Counted from the first letter of the stretch, positions 16,786 to 25,646 are shown. The stretch is 64,000 nt of DNA from an uncultured Collinsella sp. (GCA_958412345.1 CATYSO010000003.1:88353-152352), one strand, 5' to 3'. A program made the numbers and translations. The notes: generated from the sequence alone by a model not told the origin.

Positions 16786-16815
16786 GGGGCGCTGTCTATG
16801 CACAGCGCCCCTTTT
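16786..16815 (+). terminator. Riboswitch-controlled terminator of the thi genes
   Basis: Perfect 10-bp stem GGGGCGCTGT (16786-16795) with 16802-16811, followed by TTTT. It is placed between the TPP riboswitch and the thiM ribosome site, as expected for transcription attenuation. Confidence 0.92.
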
Positions 16816-16837
16816 CTATGCCAAGGAGGCATGTGCA

Positions 16838-17677
16838 GTGATTGATTCGGAACAGCTTAAGCAAAACGTGGTCAAGGCCGTGGATGAGATTCGTGCCACC
16901 AATCCGATGGCCGGTTCCATCACCAACACGGTGACGATCGACTTTGTCGCCAACGCACAGCTCGCCGTGGGCGGTTCGGCCGCCATGGTCTATCTGCCAG
17001 ACGAGGGCGAGGCACTCGTTGCCGGCGGCGGTGCCATCTATCTCAACATGGGCACGCTCTTCCCCATCTACGAGCAGACGATTCCCCGCGCGGCCAAGGC
17101 GGCACACGACGCCGGCAAGCCCTGGGTGCTCGACCCGGTGGGCCTGGGCATCGGCAGCCTGCGCACCCAGCTGGTAAACGAGCTCAAGCAGTACAAGCCC
17201 GCCATCGTGCGCGGCAACGCCTCCGAGATCATCGCGCTTGCCGGCCTGTGGGGTCTTGAGGGCGAGGCAGCCGATCTGAGCCGCGTGCGCGGTGTCGATA
17301 CCACCGACACGGTCGATGCCGCCCGCGATGCCGCCGTGGCGCTCGCCCGCTACACTGGCGGCGCCGTAGTGGTCTCGGGCGAAGTCGACCTGATTACCGA
17401 TGGCACGATCGTGGCCAAGTCCCACGGCGGCAGCCCGCTCATGTCCAAGATCACCGGTTGCGGCTGCTCGCAGGGCGGCGTGCTGGCCGTGTACGCCTGC
17501 GCCGCTGACCCGTTTACGGCAGCCGTCTGCGGCACCGCCGTCTACAACGTGGCCGGCACGCGTGCCGCCGCTGTCGCCGACGCCCCGGCAAGCTTTAAGG
17601 TCGCCTTTATCGACGAGCTCTACCGCGCGACCGCCCAGGATATTGCCGATAACCGACTCGAGCTCGAGGAGGCATAA
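16838..17677 (+). CDS. thiM: Hydroxyethylthiazole kinase
   Basis: A 279-residue ribokinase-like enzyme that phosphorylates 4-methyl-5-(2-hydroxyethyl)thiazole for thiamine salvage. Recognisable segments are NPMAGSITNTVT near the N-terminus, DPVGLG near residue 105, RGNASEI, and GCGCSQGG with the catalytic Cys region near 205. The GTG at 16838 is used because AAGGAGG lies 8 bases upstream and the longer frame runs back through the riboswitch. First gene of the TPP-controlled set thiM, thiamine-binding protein, thiE; de novo thiazole genes are absent here. Confidence 0.95.
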   Translation: MIDSEQLKQNVVKAVDEIRATNPMAGSITNTVTIDFVANAQLAVGGSAAMVYLPDEGEALVAGGGAIYLNMGTLFPIYEQTIPRAAKAAHDAGKPWVLDPVGLGIGSLRTQLVNELKQYKPAIVRGNASEIIALAGLWGLEGEAADLSRVRGVDTTDTVDAARDAAVALARYTGGAVVVSGEVDLITDGTIVAKSHGGSPLMSKITGCGCSQGGVLAVYACAADPFTAAVCGTAVYNVAGTRAAAVADAPASFKVAFIDELYRATAQDIADNRLELEEA

Positions 17678-17680
17678 GCC

Positions 17681-18022
17681 ATGTCCGAGCCCGCAACCAA
17701 CGCCGGCATGAACACGCTCGTCGCCGTGGCCATCGCCCCGTGCGGCACCGGCGATGAGCTCTCCGCCGAGGTCGCCGAGGTCGTGCGCGTCATTCGCGAG
17801 AGCGGCCTTCCCAACCGCACCACCTCGATGTTCACCGAGATCGAGGGCGACTGGGACGAGGTCATGCAGGTCGTGCGCGACGCAACCTTTGCGCTGGCGA
17901 GCAAGGGCATCCGCACCGAAGTCGTGCTCAAAGCCGATATTCGACCCGGATTTACCGACACCATGACCGGCAAACTCGAGCGCATGGAAGCGCAGATCAA
18001 AAAGCAGGAGGAAGCACGATGA
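17681..18022 (+). CDS. Thiamine-binding protein, MTH1187/YkoF-like (DUF77)
   Basis: A 113-residue member of the MTH1187 (DUF77) family of small ferredoxin-fold proteins, whose relatives bind thiamine or its pyrimidine precursor. The family pattern is visible: VAIAPCGTGDELS at the start, SGLPNRTTSMFTEIEGDWDEV in the middle and KADIRPG towards the end. It starts 4 bases after thiM and overlaps thiE by 4 bases (ATGA), so it is part of the riboswitch-controlled operon; a chaperone or sensor role in thiazole or thiamine salvage is inferred. Confidence 0.88.
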   Translation: MSEPATNAGMNTLVAVAIAPCGTGDELSAEVAEVVRVIRESGLPNRTTSMFTEIEGDWDEVMQVVRDATFALASKGIRTEVVLKADIRPGFTDTMTGKLERMEAQIKKQEEAR

Positions 18023-18714
18023 GCATCCGCGACAACCTTGATATCTCGGCCTATCTGGTACTCGGCCCCGAAAACACGCTCGGGCGCCCCGTGGGCGATG
18101 TGGTGGCCCAGGCACTCGACGCCGGCTTTACCTGCATCCAGGTGCGCTCCAAGGTGGCAAGCGCCCGCGAGATCATTGCGCTGACCGGCGACGCCGCGCA
18201 GGCAATCGCACAGGCCGGCAAGACCGGTCAGGTCGCCTTGCTGATTGACGACCGTCTTGACTGTGTACTCGCCGCGCGCGAGCAGGGTATTGCCGTCGAC
18301 GGCGTGCACGTGGGTCAGAGCGATATTCCCGTCGAGGTCTGTCGCAAGCTGCTGGGCCCCGATGCCATCGTGGGCCTTTCGGCCCGCTGCGAGGAGATGC
18401 TCGAGTACGTCAAGACCGCCGACATGAGCCTGGTCGACTACCTGGGCATCGGCCCGCTCCACGAGACCGAGACCAAGCGCGACTGCGGACGTGCGGCCGA
18501 CGGTTCCATCATCACCAAGAGCTTTGAGGACCTGGCCGCACTCCACGCGGCAAGCCCCGTGCCCATCGTGGTGGGCGGCGGCGTTAAGACAGCCGACTTG
18601 CCGCAGCTTAAGGCCACCGGCGTCGATGGCTTCTTTGTGGTGAGCGCCGTCTGCAGCGCCGATGATCCCTACGCCGCGGCCAAAGAGCTTGTCGACACCT
18701 GGCAGCAGGCATAG
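18019..18714 (+). CDS. thiE: Thiamine-phosphate synthase
   Basis: A 231-residue TIM-barrel enzyme that joins hydroxymethylpyrimidine diphosphate and thiazole phosphate to give thiamine phosphate. Family motifs include QVRSK near residue 41, the metal site in LLIDDR, VGLSARC, and the diagnostic GIGPLHETETKRD near 142-154, with GGG in the phosphate loop near 190. Its start overlaps the preceding stop (ATGA), implying translational coupling. Together with thiM it forms a minimal salvage route; a hydroxymethylpyrimidine kinase must lie elsewhere. Confidence 0.95.
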   Translation: MSIRDNLDISAYLVLGPENTLGRPVGDVVAQALDAGFTCIQVRSKVASAREIIALTGDAAQAIAQAGKTGQVALLIDDRLDCVLAAREQGIAVDGVHVGQSDIPVEVCRKLLGPDAIVGLSARCEEMLEYVKTADMSLVDYLGIGPLHETETKRDCGRAADGSIITKSFEDLAALHAASPVPIVVGGGVKTADLPQLKATGVDGFFVVSAVCSADDPYAAAKELVDTWQQA

Positions 18715-18764
18715 ACATAGGCCGAGCAGCTGATTCGCAATCTCATATCTTCAATAGCGGAAAA

Positions 18765-18798
18765 CGCATCCCGGTTCGAACGTCCATTCCGGGATGCG
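18765..18798 (+). terminator. Terminator after thiE
   Basis: Perfect 10-bp stem CGCATCCCGG (18765-18774) with 18789-18798, followed by CTTTCC. It also lies just past the end of the convergent lipase gene. Confidence 0.85.
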
Positions 18799-18815
18799 CT
18801 TTCCGTATGCGACCC

Positions 18816-19685
18816 TTACCCCGCCAGATACGCTTCCAACGCCGGCAAAGTCGCCTCCGCATCGTGGCGGCCGACCTGGTAGATGCGCTCGAGCTCATCC
18901 GGTTCGCGGCACAGCGACGGCACCTTCACCGATTCGCTCGGCCGCACCACAAAGACCTCGCCGGCAGCCTCGCGACGCGCCAGGTCATCGAGCGTGGCAT
19001 TGTAGACCTCATGCCGATGCTCAAGCGCTGCAACAAACTCCGGGTAGTGACGGAACACGCGACGCAGCATGGGCATCACGCTGTTAGGCTGCTTCACAAA
19101 GCCCGCCGGCTGCGTGAGCACCACGATATTGCGGTCATACCCCTGCGCAAACAGCCATGCGCTGGGGATAGAATCAGCCACGCCACCATCCAGATACTTA
19201 TGCCCGCCAATAGCAACGGGACGCGTCGCCACAGGAATAGCAGACGACGCCCGGATCCACTCGATATCGCGCTCGTCGCCATACGGCAAATCGTGATAGA
19301 CAGCCTTGCCCGTCTCGATATCGGTACACACGCACGTAAATCGCATGGGGCAGGCGCGATACGCTTCCAAGTCGATGGGATCGCGCTCGATAGGCACCTC
19401 ATGATAGGCAAAATCGGCATTGAACATATCGCCGGTTCGCAGCCAGCTGGTCACGCCCGCATAGCGCTTGTCGGCGCAATAGGCCTTGTTGTAACGAATG
19501 GCACGGCCGATCTGGCGCGATTTAAAGTTGTAGCCAAACGCCGCGCCCGCCGAGACACCCACCATATGGTCGCAGGTCAAACCGTGCTCCATCCAAACGT
19601 CGAGCACGCCCGCCGTATACATACCGCGGTAACCGCCTCCCTCGAGCGCAAGCCCCACCGTGCGCGTCGTATCCGGCTGTGCCAT
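18816..19685 (-). CDS. Patatin-like phospholipase
   Basis: A 289-residue patatin-family acyl hydrolase. The oxyanion motif GGGYRG (residues 17-22), the nucleophile elbow GVSAG (about 42-46) and the catalytic DGG (about 166-168) are all present, giving the Ser-Asp dyad. Most relatives are cytoplasmic phospholipases or lysophospholipases; no signal peptide is seen. The ATG at 19685 follows GGAGATGG; longer in-frame starts lack a site. It stands alone and is divergent from the GGDEF/EAL gene. Confidence 0.9.
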   Translation of the reverse strand: MAQPDTTRTVGLALEGGGYRGMYTAGVLDVWMEHGLTCDHMVGVSAGAAFGYNFKSRQIGRAIRYNKAYCADKRYAGVTSWLRTGDMFNADFAYHEVPIERDPIDLEAYRACPMRFTCVCTDIETGKAVYHDLPYGDERDIEWIRASSAIPVATRPVAIGGHKYLDGGVADSIPSAWLFAQGYDRNIVVLTQPAGFVKQPNSVMPMLRRVFRHYPEFVAALEHRHEVYNATLDDLARREAAGEVFVVRPSESVKVPSLCREPDELERIYQVGRHDAEATLPALEAYLAG

Positions 19686-20009
19686 GTGACCATCTCCGTT
19701 CCTGCGTTTTAAAACGGGACAAGTATACCCGTCAACATATATCGACTCAGTCGCATTTTCATCGAACATCGCATCGTCGCGCTACCGCTTGGCGAATAGT
19801 AGCCGCCCACAGCATGGACACCCATATATAATTATGTATTGTTGTTTGCGCTACTCAGCTGTTATCAACAGCGAACATTAGCCGGCAAAGTAACTCAACA
19901 ACGCAGCAAGGCGGGGGCCTGGATACACGCAAGGCGCCGAGCAACGACGCGTGTACACTACGAGCTCGCCCGACGCCATCCGCCCCGACCTCAGAAAGCC
20001 GCTTACAAC
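19686..20009. other. Gap between lipase and GGDEF/EAL genes
   Basis: A 324-base gap. It holds an AT-rich promoter-like patch with TATAAT at 19827-19832 and a leader of about 170 bases before the GGDEF/EAL gene. I looked for a c-di-GMP riboswitch and did not find its conserved core. The open frame extends upstream to 19839 but that part has no ribosome site and atypical composition. Confidence 0.4.
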
Positions 20010-22727
20010 ATGGACACCGTCAGCAATTACACCGAAACGCTCGAAAAGACCGTCCGTGACCTTCTCGAGCGTCAGGATGATCTGATTAGGACGGCCTTTA
20101 CCGACCAGCTCACCGGACTTGGCAACCGCGGCGGCTTTGCCCGTTCCCTAGAGGAAATCTGGGAGCAGGAACTGCCCGTGACCATGGCGTTTATCGACAT
20201 CGATAACCTTAAGCACTGCAACGACGTCTTCGGGCATGACGAGGGCAACCGCTATATCTTGCAGGTAAGCCTCTATCTCAAGCTGTATATGAAGGTGGAC
20301 GAGGCGGCGTTTCGCATAGGCGGCGACGAGTTTGCCATCCTGTCTACGATTGCGACCGAGGACGACCTCGCCGAGCGCCTGGAACACTGCCGAACGGTCC
20401 TACTCAAAAACAACGATTCCGAGATGCCTCACTCGTTTAGCTACGGAGTGTCGCACGCCGACCCCGCCCTGGGTGAAGTCTCCAATCGCATGACACTCGA
20501 TGCCGACCATCGCATGTACGACTACAAGCTACGCCATGCCATGCATCTTGATCGACGCAATATCGCGCAAGTCCACACCGACGACTTCGAAATAAGCGAT
20601 CGCGTTTTTGACGCCTTTTCGATGCTCAACGAAGGCCGTTATTGCTTTATCGAGAACTTGGACAAACATCGCACCCTTTGGTCACAAGGTGCCCTGCGCG
20701 ATCTCGGTCTTCCTTCTGAGCATGTAGACAACTGCCACGATTACTGGAAAACGCACGTCCACCCCGATGACCTTGAGGCCTACATCAACGACATCGACCA
20801 AATCTATAATGGCTCCAAACACCGCCGCGTCATGCAGTACCGCATGCGCAATGCCGCGGGCGACTACGTCCTCTGCCGCGCTCGCGGGTTTCGCATCGAC
20901 GGCGACGGAAATACCCCCTCGCTCTATGTCGGCGAACTTGTTAACCACTCACTCGCCGAGACCGTCGACGCCGCTACGGGCCTCGGAACGCAGCGTATGC
21001 TGATCAACGCTATCGATGCCTGCCGTCGCGACCGTTGCGAGACGGGGCTTATAGCGGTCCGCGTTCGTGGCACGGCAAAGTTCAACGAGCTCTACGGGGC
21101 CGAGGCTGTCGACAACATGCTCGCCGAATACGCAGGCCGCATGCTATCGATCACCCGCGGCAGAAGTCGCGTCTTCCGCTCGCGAAACGCCCAGTTCGTC
21201 GTGCTCAGCAACGATCTGGACCACGAGGCATTCGAGCAACTGACCCATCATCTTAAAGAGGCCGTTTTCGCTCCTGTTCGAATCGCAAACGACACCATTA
21301 CCCCCGTCTGTCTTGTCGTCCCGGCCTTTTACGAGCGCTTAATCAATCAAGCGACCGCTGTTTTAGGCGAACTCGATCGCCGTCTTCGCGCCGCCGGCGG
21401 GCTTGTCCCCAACGACAGCCTCCCCATGCCCGAGATTGAGCGCAAAAGCGCCGTCGCCGAACGCATCGATACGCTCACGGGCCTCTATCGACCCAGTGAG
21501 TTTATGCGGCGTGCCAACGCATTTCTTAAGACAAGACACGGCGGCGCTTGGTGCATCGCCACCGTCGACATGGGACACATGCGACTGTTCAACGAATGGC
21601 ACGGACAGGCCGAGGGCGACCGCGTACTCGCCGATGTGGGCACGGTCCTCAAGGACATCGAGAATGCCGAGATGGGCATCGCAGGATACTGGGGCCAAGA
21701 CGACTTTTGCGTACTCATCCCCTTTGAGCGCGACACCGTCCATCAAATCTATAACCGCGTTCGCGAGGCCGTGGCCAAGCATGATGACGGCGTCGGCTTC
21801 TGGCCGTCCATGGGCGTCTACCCCATCGACTCCAACGAGGAAATCACCATCGATGCGCAGGCCAAAGCCATGTTTACCAATCGTCGCGCCAAAAACGATT
21901 TTAAGGATCGCATCGCCGTCTTTCGCCCCGAGGAATACAAGCGCGAGGTGGCGTTTCACCGCACCCTCACCGAGTTCCAGTATGCGCTCTCAAACGACCG
22001 CATCACCTACTACCTGCAGCCCCAGGTCGATATGGAAACCGGCGAGATCATTGGCGCCGAGGCGCTCACACGCTGGATTGACAAAGATGGATCATTGATT
22101 CCACCTGCGTCCTTTATCCCCGCACTCGAGGAAAGCGGCTTTGTGGTGACGCTCGACAAGTGCATTTGGCAGAGTGTCGCCTCGTGGCTGCGCGAGCGCA
22201 TCGACCGGGGGCTTCGCGTGGTTCCGATCTCGCTCAATGTGTCGCGCGTGGATATCCTTGCCTGCGACGTTGCCGAGCATATGGGGGCGCTCGCCGCCCA
22301 ATACAACCTACCGCCCGAGCTCATGCGTATCGAGATCACCGAAACGGCTTATACGGGGGAATCCGAGGCCGTGGACAAACTGACAGCTGACCTGCACACT
22401 CGCGGCTTCTCGACCTATATGGACGATTTTGGCACCGGCCAGTCCACGCTCGCGATGCTCAAGAACGTCAACGTCGACGTCATCAAGCTCGACCGCACCT
22501 TTGTGCCCACCGACCGCGATCAAGGCCGCAGCACGCAAATCATTTCATCGATGCTCGAAATGGCGCAGTCGCTCCATCTGCCCGTCGTGGTCGAAGGCGT
22601 CGAGACAAATGAGCAGGCGAACATGCTACGACAAATGGGCGCCCGCTACACTCAGGGCTTCCTCTACTACCGCCCCATGCCGGCGAAGGATTTTGAGGCA
22701 TTGCTCGATGGGGGCAATAACAACTGA
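20010..22727 (+). CDS. Multi-domain c-di-GMP protein: GGDEF, PAS, two degenerate GGDEF, EAL
   Basis: A 905-residue cytoplasmic protein. Domain 1 (about 20-190) is a diguanylate cyclase with intact GGDEF (104-108). A PAS-like region follows (about 210-320), then two GGDEF-like folds whose signatures are lost (SRNAQF and GQDDF in place of GGDEF), then an EAL phosphodiesterase (about 650-895) with EALTRW, the NVS, EITET, DDFGTG, KLDR and EGVE motifs intact. It therefore could both make and break c-di-GMP. No RxxD inhibitory site is seen. The start is uncertain (no strong ribosome site at 20010). Its first half is a paralogue of the next gene. Confidence 0.88.
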   Translation: MDTVSNYTETLEKTVRDLLERQDDLIRTAFTDQLTGLGNRGGFARSLEEIWEQELPVTMAFIDIDNLKHCNDVFGHDEGNRYILQVSLYLKLYMKVDEAAFRIGGDEFAILSTIATEDDLAERLEHCRTVLLKNNDSEMPHSFSYGVSHADPALGEVSNRMTLDADHRMYDYKLRHAMHLDRRNIAQVHTDDFEISDRVFDAFSMLNEGRYCFIENLDKHRTLWSQGALRDLGLPSEHVDNCHDYWKTHVHPDDLEAYINDIDQIYNGSKHRRVMQYRMRNAAGDYVLCRARGFRIDGDGNTPSLYVGELVNHSLAETVDAATGLGTQRMLINAIDACRRDRCETGLIAVRVRGTAKFNELYGAEAVDNMLAEYAGRMLSITRGRSRVFRSRNAQFVVLSNDLDHEAFEQLTHHLKEAVFAPVRIANDTITPVCLVVPAFYERLINQATAVLGELDRRLRAAGGLVPNDSLPMPEIERKSAVAERIDTLTGLYRPSEFMRRANAFLKTRHGGAWCIATVDMGHMRLFNEWHGQAEGDRVLADVGTVLKDIENAEMGIAGYWGQDDFCVLIPFERDTVHQIYNRVREAVAKHDDGVGFWPSMGVYPIDSNEEITIDAQAKAMFTNRRAKNDFKDRIAVFRPEEYKREVAFHRTLTEFQYALSNDRITYYLQPQVDMETGEIIGAEALTRWIDKDGSLIPPASFIPALEESGFVVTLDKCIWQSVASWLRERIDRGLRVVPISLNVSRVDILACDVAEHMGALAAQYNLPPELMRIEITETAYTGESEAVDKLTADLHTRGFSTYMDDFGTGQSTLAMLKNVNVDVIKLDRTFVPTDRDQGRSTQIISSMLEMAQSLHLPVVVEGVETNEQANMLRQMGARYTQGFLYYRPMPAKDFEALLDGGNNN

Positions 22728-22785
22728 TACGTTCGCACGCAAAACGCCACCGTCGAAGGGGACATTTGTCTCCATTAGCTAACTT

Positions 22786-22816
22786 ATATCCCCAATTCAA
22801 ACCAAATTGGGGATAT
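22786..22816. promoter_or_regulatory. Inverted repeat in the leader of the second GGDEF gene
   Basis: ATATCCCCAATT (22786-22797) pairs perfectly with 22805-22816 around 7 bases, 38 bases before the next start. It has no T-run on the plus strand after it, so an operator or leader hairpin is as likely as a terminator. Confidence 0.5.
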
Positions 22817-22854
22817 GATACAAACCGTTGTTCTGCCCAAGGAGGTTATTCATC

Positions 22855-24384
22855 ATGAACGAGTCATACCGCTTGGGCGAGCAATCGATTATTGCCTATC
22901 TTCAGCGACTTGCGAATGGTGTCTCGACCGCCGAACTCGATGTTGCCGCGCTGCCTGCTGAGCTACGCGCCGTTGGTGAGCAACTGCAAAAGACGCATGC
23001 CATCCTGCAACAAGAGCGCCAGCTGCTTGAGCGCAACGCCTATATCGATCCGCTCACCAACTTGGGCAACCGCAACGGATTCGACCGTCACGTCGAGCAA
23101 CTCTGGCGCAAAGGCGACCCCTTCACCTGCGCCTATATTGACATCGACCATCTCAAGCATTGCAATGATAGGTTTGGCCACGCCGAAGGCAATCGCTATA
23201 TTCTGAGCATCTGCCGCACGCTCTCCGAAACCATGGAGCACGATGAGATGCTGTTCCGTATCGGTGGAGACGAGTTTGTGCTCATCTCGCCCTCCGCAAA
23301 CGAGATTGAACTCGAGCAGCGCTTGGAGCAGGTGCGTACCAGGCTGATCGAGGCGAGCTCAGGTGGCAAGGCGCCCATGATCGGCAGCTTTAGCTTTGGC
23401 TGCTCGCGCGTCGATCCACTTGCTGGCGACACGCGTCGCCAGATGACGATGGATGCCGATCGCAAGATGTATCGCTATAAGCTTATGCATCGTGTGCAGC
23501 AACCGAAAGACGATGACGCGCCGCAACGCCCAATCGTCGATCAGCTTCCCTGCAACGACCGGGTGTTCCAAGCGATCTCCATGAGCTCCGAGACGCGCTA
23601 TCCGTTTATCCTCAATCTCGATACGGGAGAATCGCAATGGTCGGTTAACGCCGTGCGCGATTTTGACCTGCCCTCCCAGCACCCTTTTAACTCACTCGAC
23701 ATGTGGCTCGCCCGCGTTCATCCCGAGGACCGCGACAACGTACGTGCCGAGCTCGACATGGTGATAAACGGCACGTGGCACTTCCACTACATGCAGTATC
23801 GCGTAATGGATGCCGCCGGAAAATACGCGCTTTGCGACTGCACGGGCTACCGCTTGGACGGCACCGATACCGAGCCCGGCATGTATGTGGGCATTATCGT
23901 CAACCGAAGCTTGGCAGATACGACTGATTCCGTGACCGGCCTGGGCGATATTCACGCCCTTGTCAACGCCATTGGCGAAATGCGTCGCGTGGCGCGCAAG
24001 GCTGGTTTGATCGCCATTAAAATCGACGATATCGCTCAGGTCAATGCCCGCTTTGGCTTTGATGCGGGCGACCGCGTTTTGGCAGAAAGCGCCGCCTGCC
24101 TCATGGAATGCTCGCGCGGCAAGGGTCGCCTGTTCCGCTCGACGGGGCCGACGTTCGCGGCGCTTTTCGACGACTTTGATCCCGAAGAGACCGACGCGAT
24201 CGCAGAAGAAATCGAGCGGTTCCTGGGTTCTCCCGTGCTCATCGGCTCGCTTGAATATCAGCCACCCATTCGTGTGGCGACACTTCATCTGGACGCTGTC
24301 GATCGACAGCCCGTTTCCATTTTGAACGAGCTCAAAGCGCGGCTTATAGAGGCACCGCAAGTACCGGGCACCAAGCTGGACTAG
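22855..24384 (+). CDS. GGDEF protein with PAS and degenerate second GGDEF
   Basis: A 509-residue protein: a short helical N-terminus, a GGDEF domain (about 60-200) with intact GGDEF at 137-141 preceded by DHLKHCNDRFGHAEGNRY, a PAS-like domain (about 225-340) and a C-terminal GGDEF-like fold whose signature is lost (RSTGPTF). It has no EAL domain. The order matches the first 60 percent of the upstream protein, so the pair arose by tandem duplication. AAGGAGG lies 9 bases before the ATG at 22855. It would make c-di-GMP in response to a signal sensed by the PAS domain; the signal is unknown. Confidence 0.9.
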   Translation: MNESYRLGEQSIIAYLQRLANGVSTAELDVAALPAELRAVGEQLQKTHAILQQERQLLERNAYIDPLTNLGNRNGFDRHVEQLWRKGDPFTCAYIDIDHLKHCNDRFGHAEGNRYILSICRTLSETMEHDEMLFRIGGDEFVLISPSANEIELEQRLEQVRTRLIEASSGGKAPMIGSFSFGCSRVDPLAGDTRRQMTMDADRKMYRYKLMHRVQQPKDDDAPQRPIVDQLPCNDRVFQAISMSSETRYPFILNLDTGESQWSVNAVRDFDLPSQHPFNSLDMWLARVHPEDRDNVRAELDMVINGTWHFHYMQYRVMDAAGKYALCDCTGYRLDGTDTEPGMYVGIIVNRSLADTTDSVTGLGDIHALVNAIGEMRRVARKAGLIAIKIDDIAQVNARFGFDAGDRVLAESAACLMECSRGKGRLFRSTGPTFAALFDDFDPEETDAIAEEIERFLGSPVLIGSLEYQPPIRVATLHLDAVDRQPVSILNELKARLIEAPQVPGTKLD

Positions 24385-24388
24385 CGTT

Positions 24389-24433
24389 GTGGGGCGCGAC
24401 GTGAAACACAAGCCGTTTCACATCGCGCCCCAC
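24389..24433 (+). terminator. Hairpin after the second GGDEF gene
   Basis: GTGGGGCGCGA (24389-24399) pairs with 24423-24433, and inside it TGAAAC pairs with GTTTCA. The stem is long but the T-run is poor. Confidence 0.7.
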
Positions 24434-24495
24434 GCCATCTGCCCTCTCGTGCGATAATCCTCCGCAGAAGTCACCAACAGCAGAGGGAGTTTGTG

Positions 24496-25119
24496 ATGAA
24501 GGTTCTTTTGGTCAATGGCAGTCCCAAGGCAAACGGCAACACCGCCACGGCGCTTGCCGAGGTCGCAGGGCAACTTAATGCAGAAGGCATCGATACCGAG
24601 GTGTTTCAACTGGGCGCCAAGCCCATTCGCGATTGCATCGGTTGCGGCCAGTGCGGCAAGCTTGGCGGTCGCTGCACCTTTGACGATGACGTGGTCAACG
24701 AGCTGATCGCTGCTGCCGAACAGGCCGACGGTTTTGTCTTTGGCTCCCCCGTCTACTATGCGCATCCCAGCGGACGCATCCTCTCGGCCCTCGACCGCGC
24801 ATTCTATGCCGGCAGCAAGGCCTTTGCGCACAAACCCGGCGCCGCGGTCGCCGTCGCCCGTCGCGGCGGCACGTCGACCACCTTCGACGTGCTCAACAAA
24901 TACTTCACTATCAACCAGATGCCCGTGGTGGCCTCCACGTACTGGAACAACGTCTTTGGCGCTGCGCCGGGCGAGGCCGCCCAGGACGCCGAGGGCCTTG
25001 CTACCATGCGAAACATCGGTAAAAACATGGCATGGCTTCTGCGTTGCATCGAGGCAGGACAGGCCACCGGCATCGAAGCCCCCGAAGCCGATCGCGCCCG
25101 CACCAACTTCATTCGATAA
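24496..25119 (+). CDS. NADPH-dependent FMN reductase / flavodoxin-family protein
   Basis: A 207-residue flavodoxin-fold oxidoreductase. The N-terminal LVNGSPKANGNTA is the FMN phosphate-binding loop, and GSPVYYAHPSG is the second flavin loop. A Cys cluster (CIGCGQCG, with a further Cys seven residues on) is typical of the iron-sulfur flavoprotein-like branch of this family. It probably reduces quinones, nitro compounds or another acceptor. The ATG at 24496 is favoured over the adjacent GTG because AGAGGGAG then lies 6 bases upstream. Confidence 0.88.
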   Translation: MKVLLVNGSPKANGNTATALAEVAGQLNAEGIDTEVFQLGAKPIRDCIGCGQCGKLGGRCTFDDDVVNELIAAAEQADGFVFGSPVYYAHPSGRILSALDRAFYAGSKAFAHKPGAAVAVARRGGTSTTFDVLNKYFTINQMPVVASTYWNNVFGAAPGEAAQDAEGLATMRNIGKNMAWLLRCIEAGQATGIEAPEADRARTNFIR

Positions 25120-25121
25120 GT

Positions 25122-25295
25122 CCAGCGGTGGTCACCTCGAAGTTCTATCAATGTCAGCGAAAAGCCAGCTGATGAGGCAAGGTGCCTTGAAAGAGGAGGG
25201 CTCTGGGCTTTTGCCCGCGCCCGACGATTGAAAGGCAGATTGCCCATCAGATGGCTTTGCAGCGTCGAGGTGACCGCCGTTCGTTAGAACGGCGG
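25122..25295 (+). ncRNA. Candidate structured RNA or repeat, second related copy
   Basis: Second instance of the element at 116-340. GGTCACCTCGA (25130-25140) pairs with 25265-25275, then a stem of about 18 bp joins 25161-25180 to 25240-25258, with an inner CAAGGTGCCTTGAAA and GATTGAAAGGCA pair and a top hairpin, and a final perfect hairpin CCGCCGTTC/GAACGGCGG at 25274-25295. It ends 9 bases before the ArsC-like gene. Stem sequences differ from the first copy while pairing is kept, which suggests selection on structure. Confidence 0.5.
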
Positions 25296-25304
25296 AACAT
25301 AGAT

Positions 25305-25646
25305 ATGAACGTGCAAATTTTTGGCACCAAGAAGTCCTTCGACACCAAGAAGGCGCAGCGTTATTTTAAGGAGCGCCGCATTAAGGTGCAGTTTATCGAC
25401 CTGAAGGAAAAGGAGATGAGCAAAGGCGAGCTCACGAGCGTGATGCAGGCGGTCGGCGGCATCGACAAGCTGCTCAATCCCAAGGCCAAGGACGAGGAGA
25501 CGCTCGCGCTCATCCAGCACCTCACCCCTAGTCAGCGCTTCGACAAGTTGCTCGAGAACCAGCAGGTTCTAGCCGAGCCCATCGTGCGCAACGGCAAAAA
25601 GGCCACCGTCGGCTATTGCCCCGATGTATGGGGAGCCTGGGAGTAG
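25305..25646 (+). CDS. ArsC/Spx-family protein lacking the catalytic Cys
   Basis: A 113-residue thioredoxin-fold protein of the ArsC/Spx/YffB family. The family's N-terminal Cys (normally in a C-x-T context) is replaced: the segment reads KSFDTKK, so there is no redox-active Cys there. The C-terminal ILxxPIVRNGKK-like pattern (LAEPIVRNGKKATVGY) is well kept. Arsenate reduction is unlikely; a structural or RNA-polymerase-binding role like Spx is possible. The ribosome site before ATG 25305 is weak, and the structured element at 25122-25295 occupies its leader. Confidence 0.85.
   Translation: MNVQIFGTKKSFDTKKAQRYFKERRIKVQFIDLKEKEMSKGELTSVMQAVGGIDKLLNPKAKDEETLALIQHLTPSQRFDKLLENQQVLAEPIVRNGKKATVGYCPDVWGAWE

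Noticed and set aside
19839..20009. c-di-GMP riboswitch before the GGDEF/EAL gene
   Set aside because: The conserved GEMM core and paired tetraloop-receptor sequences are absent.
24036..24411. Minus-strand frames inside the second GGDEF gene
   Set aside because: They are codon-bias shadows; GGDEF, PAS and ribosome site support the plus strand.
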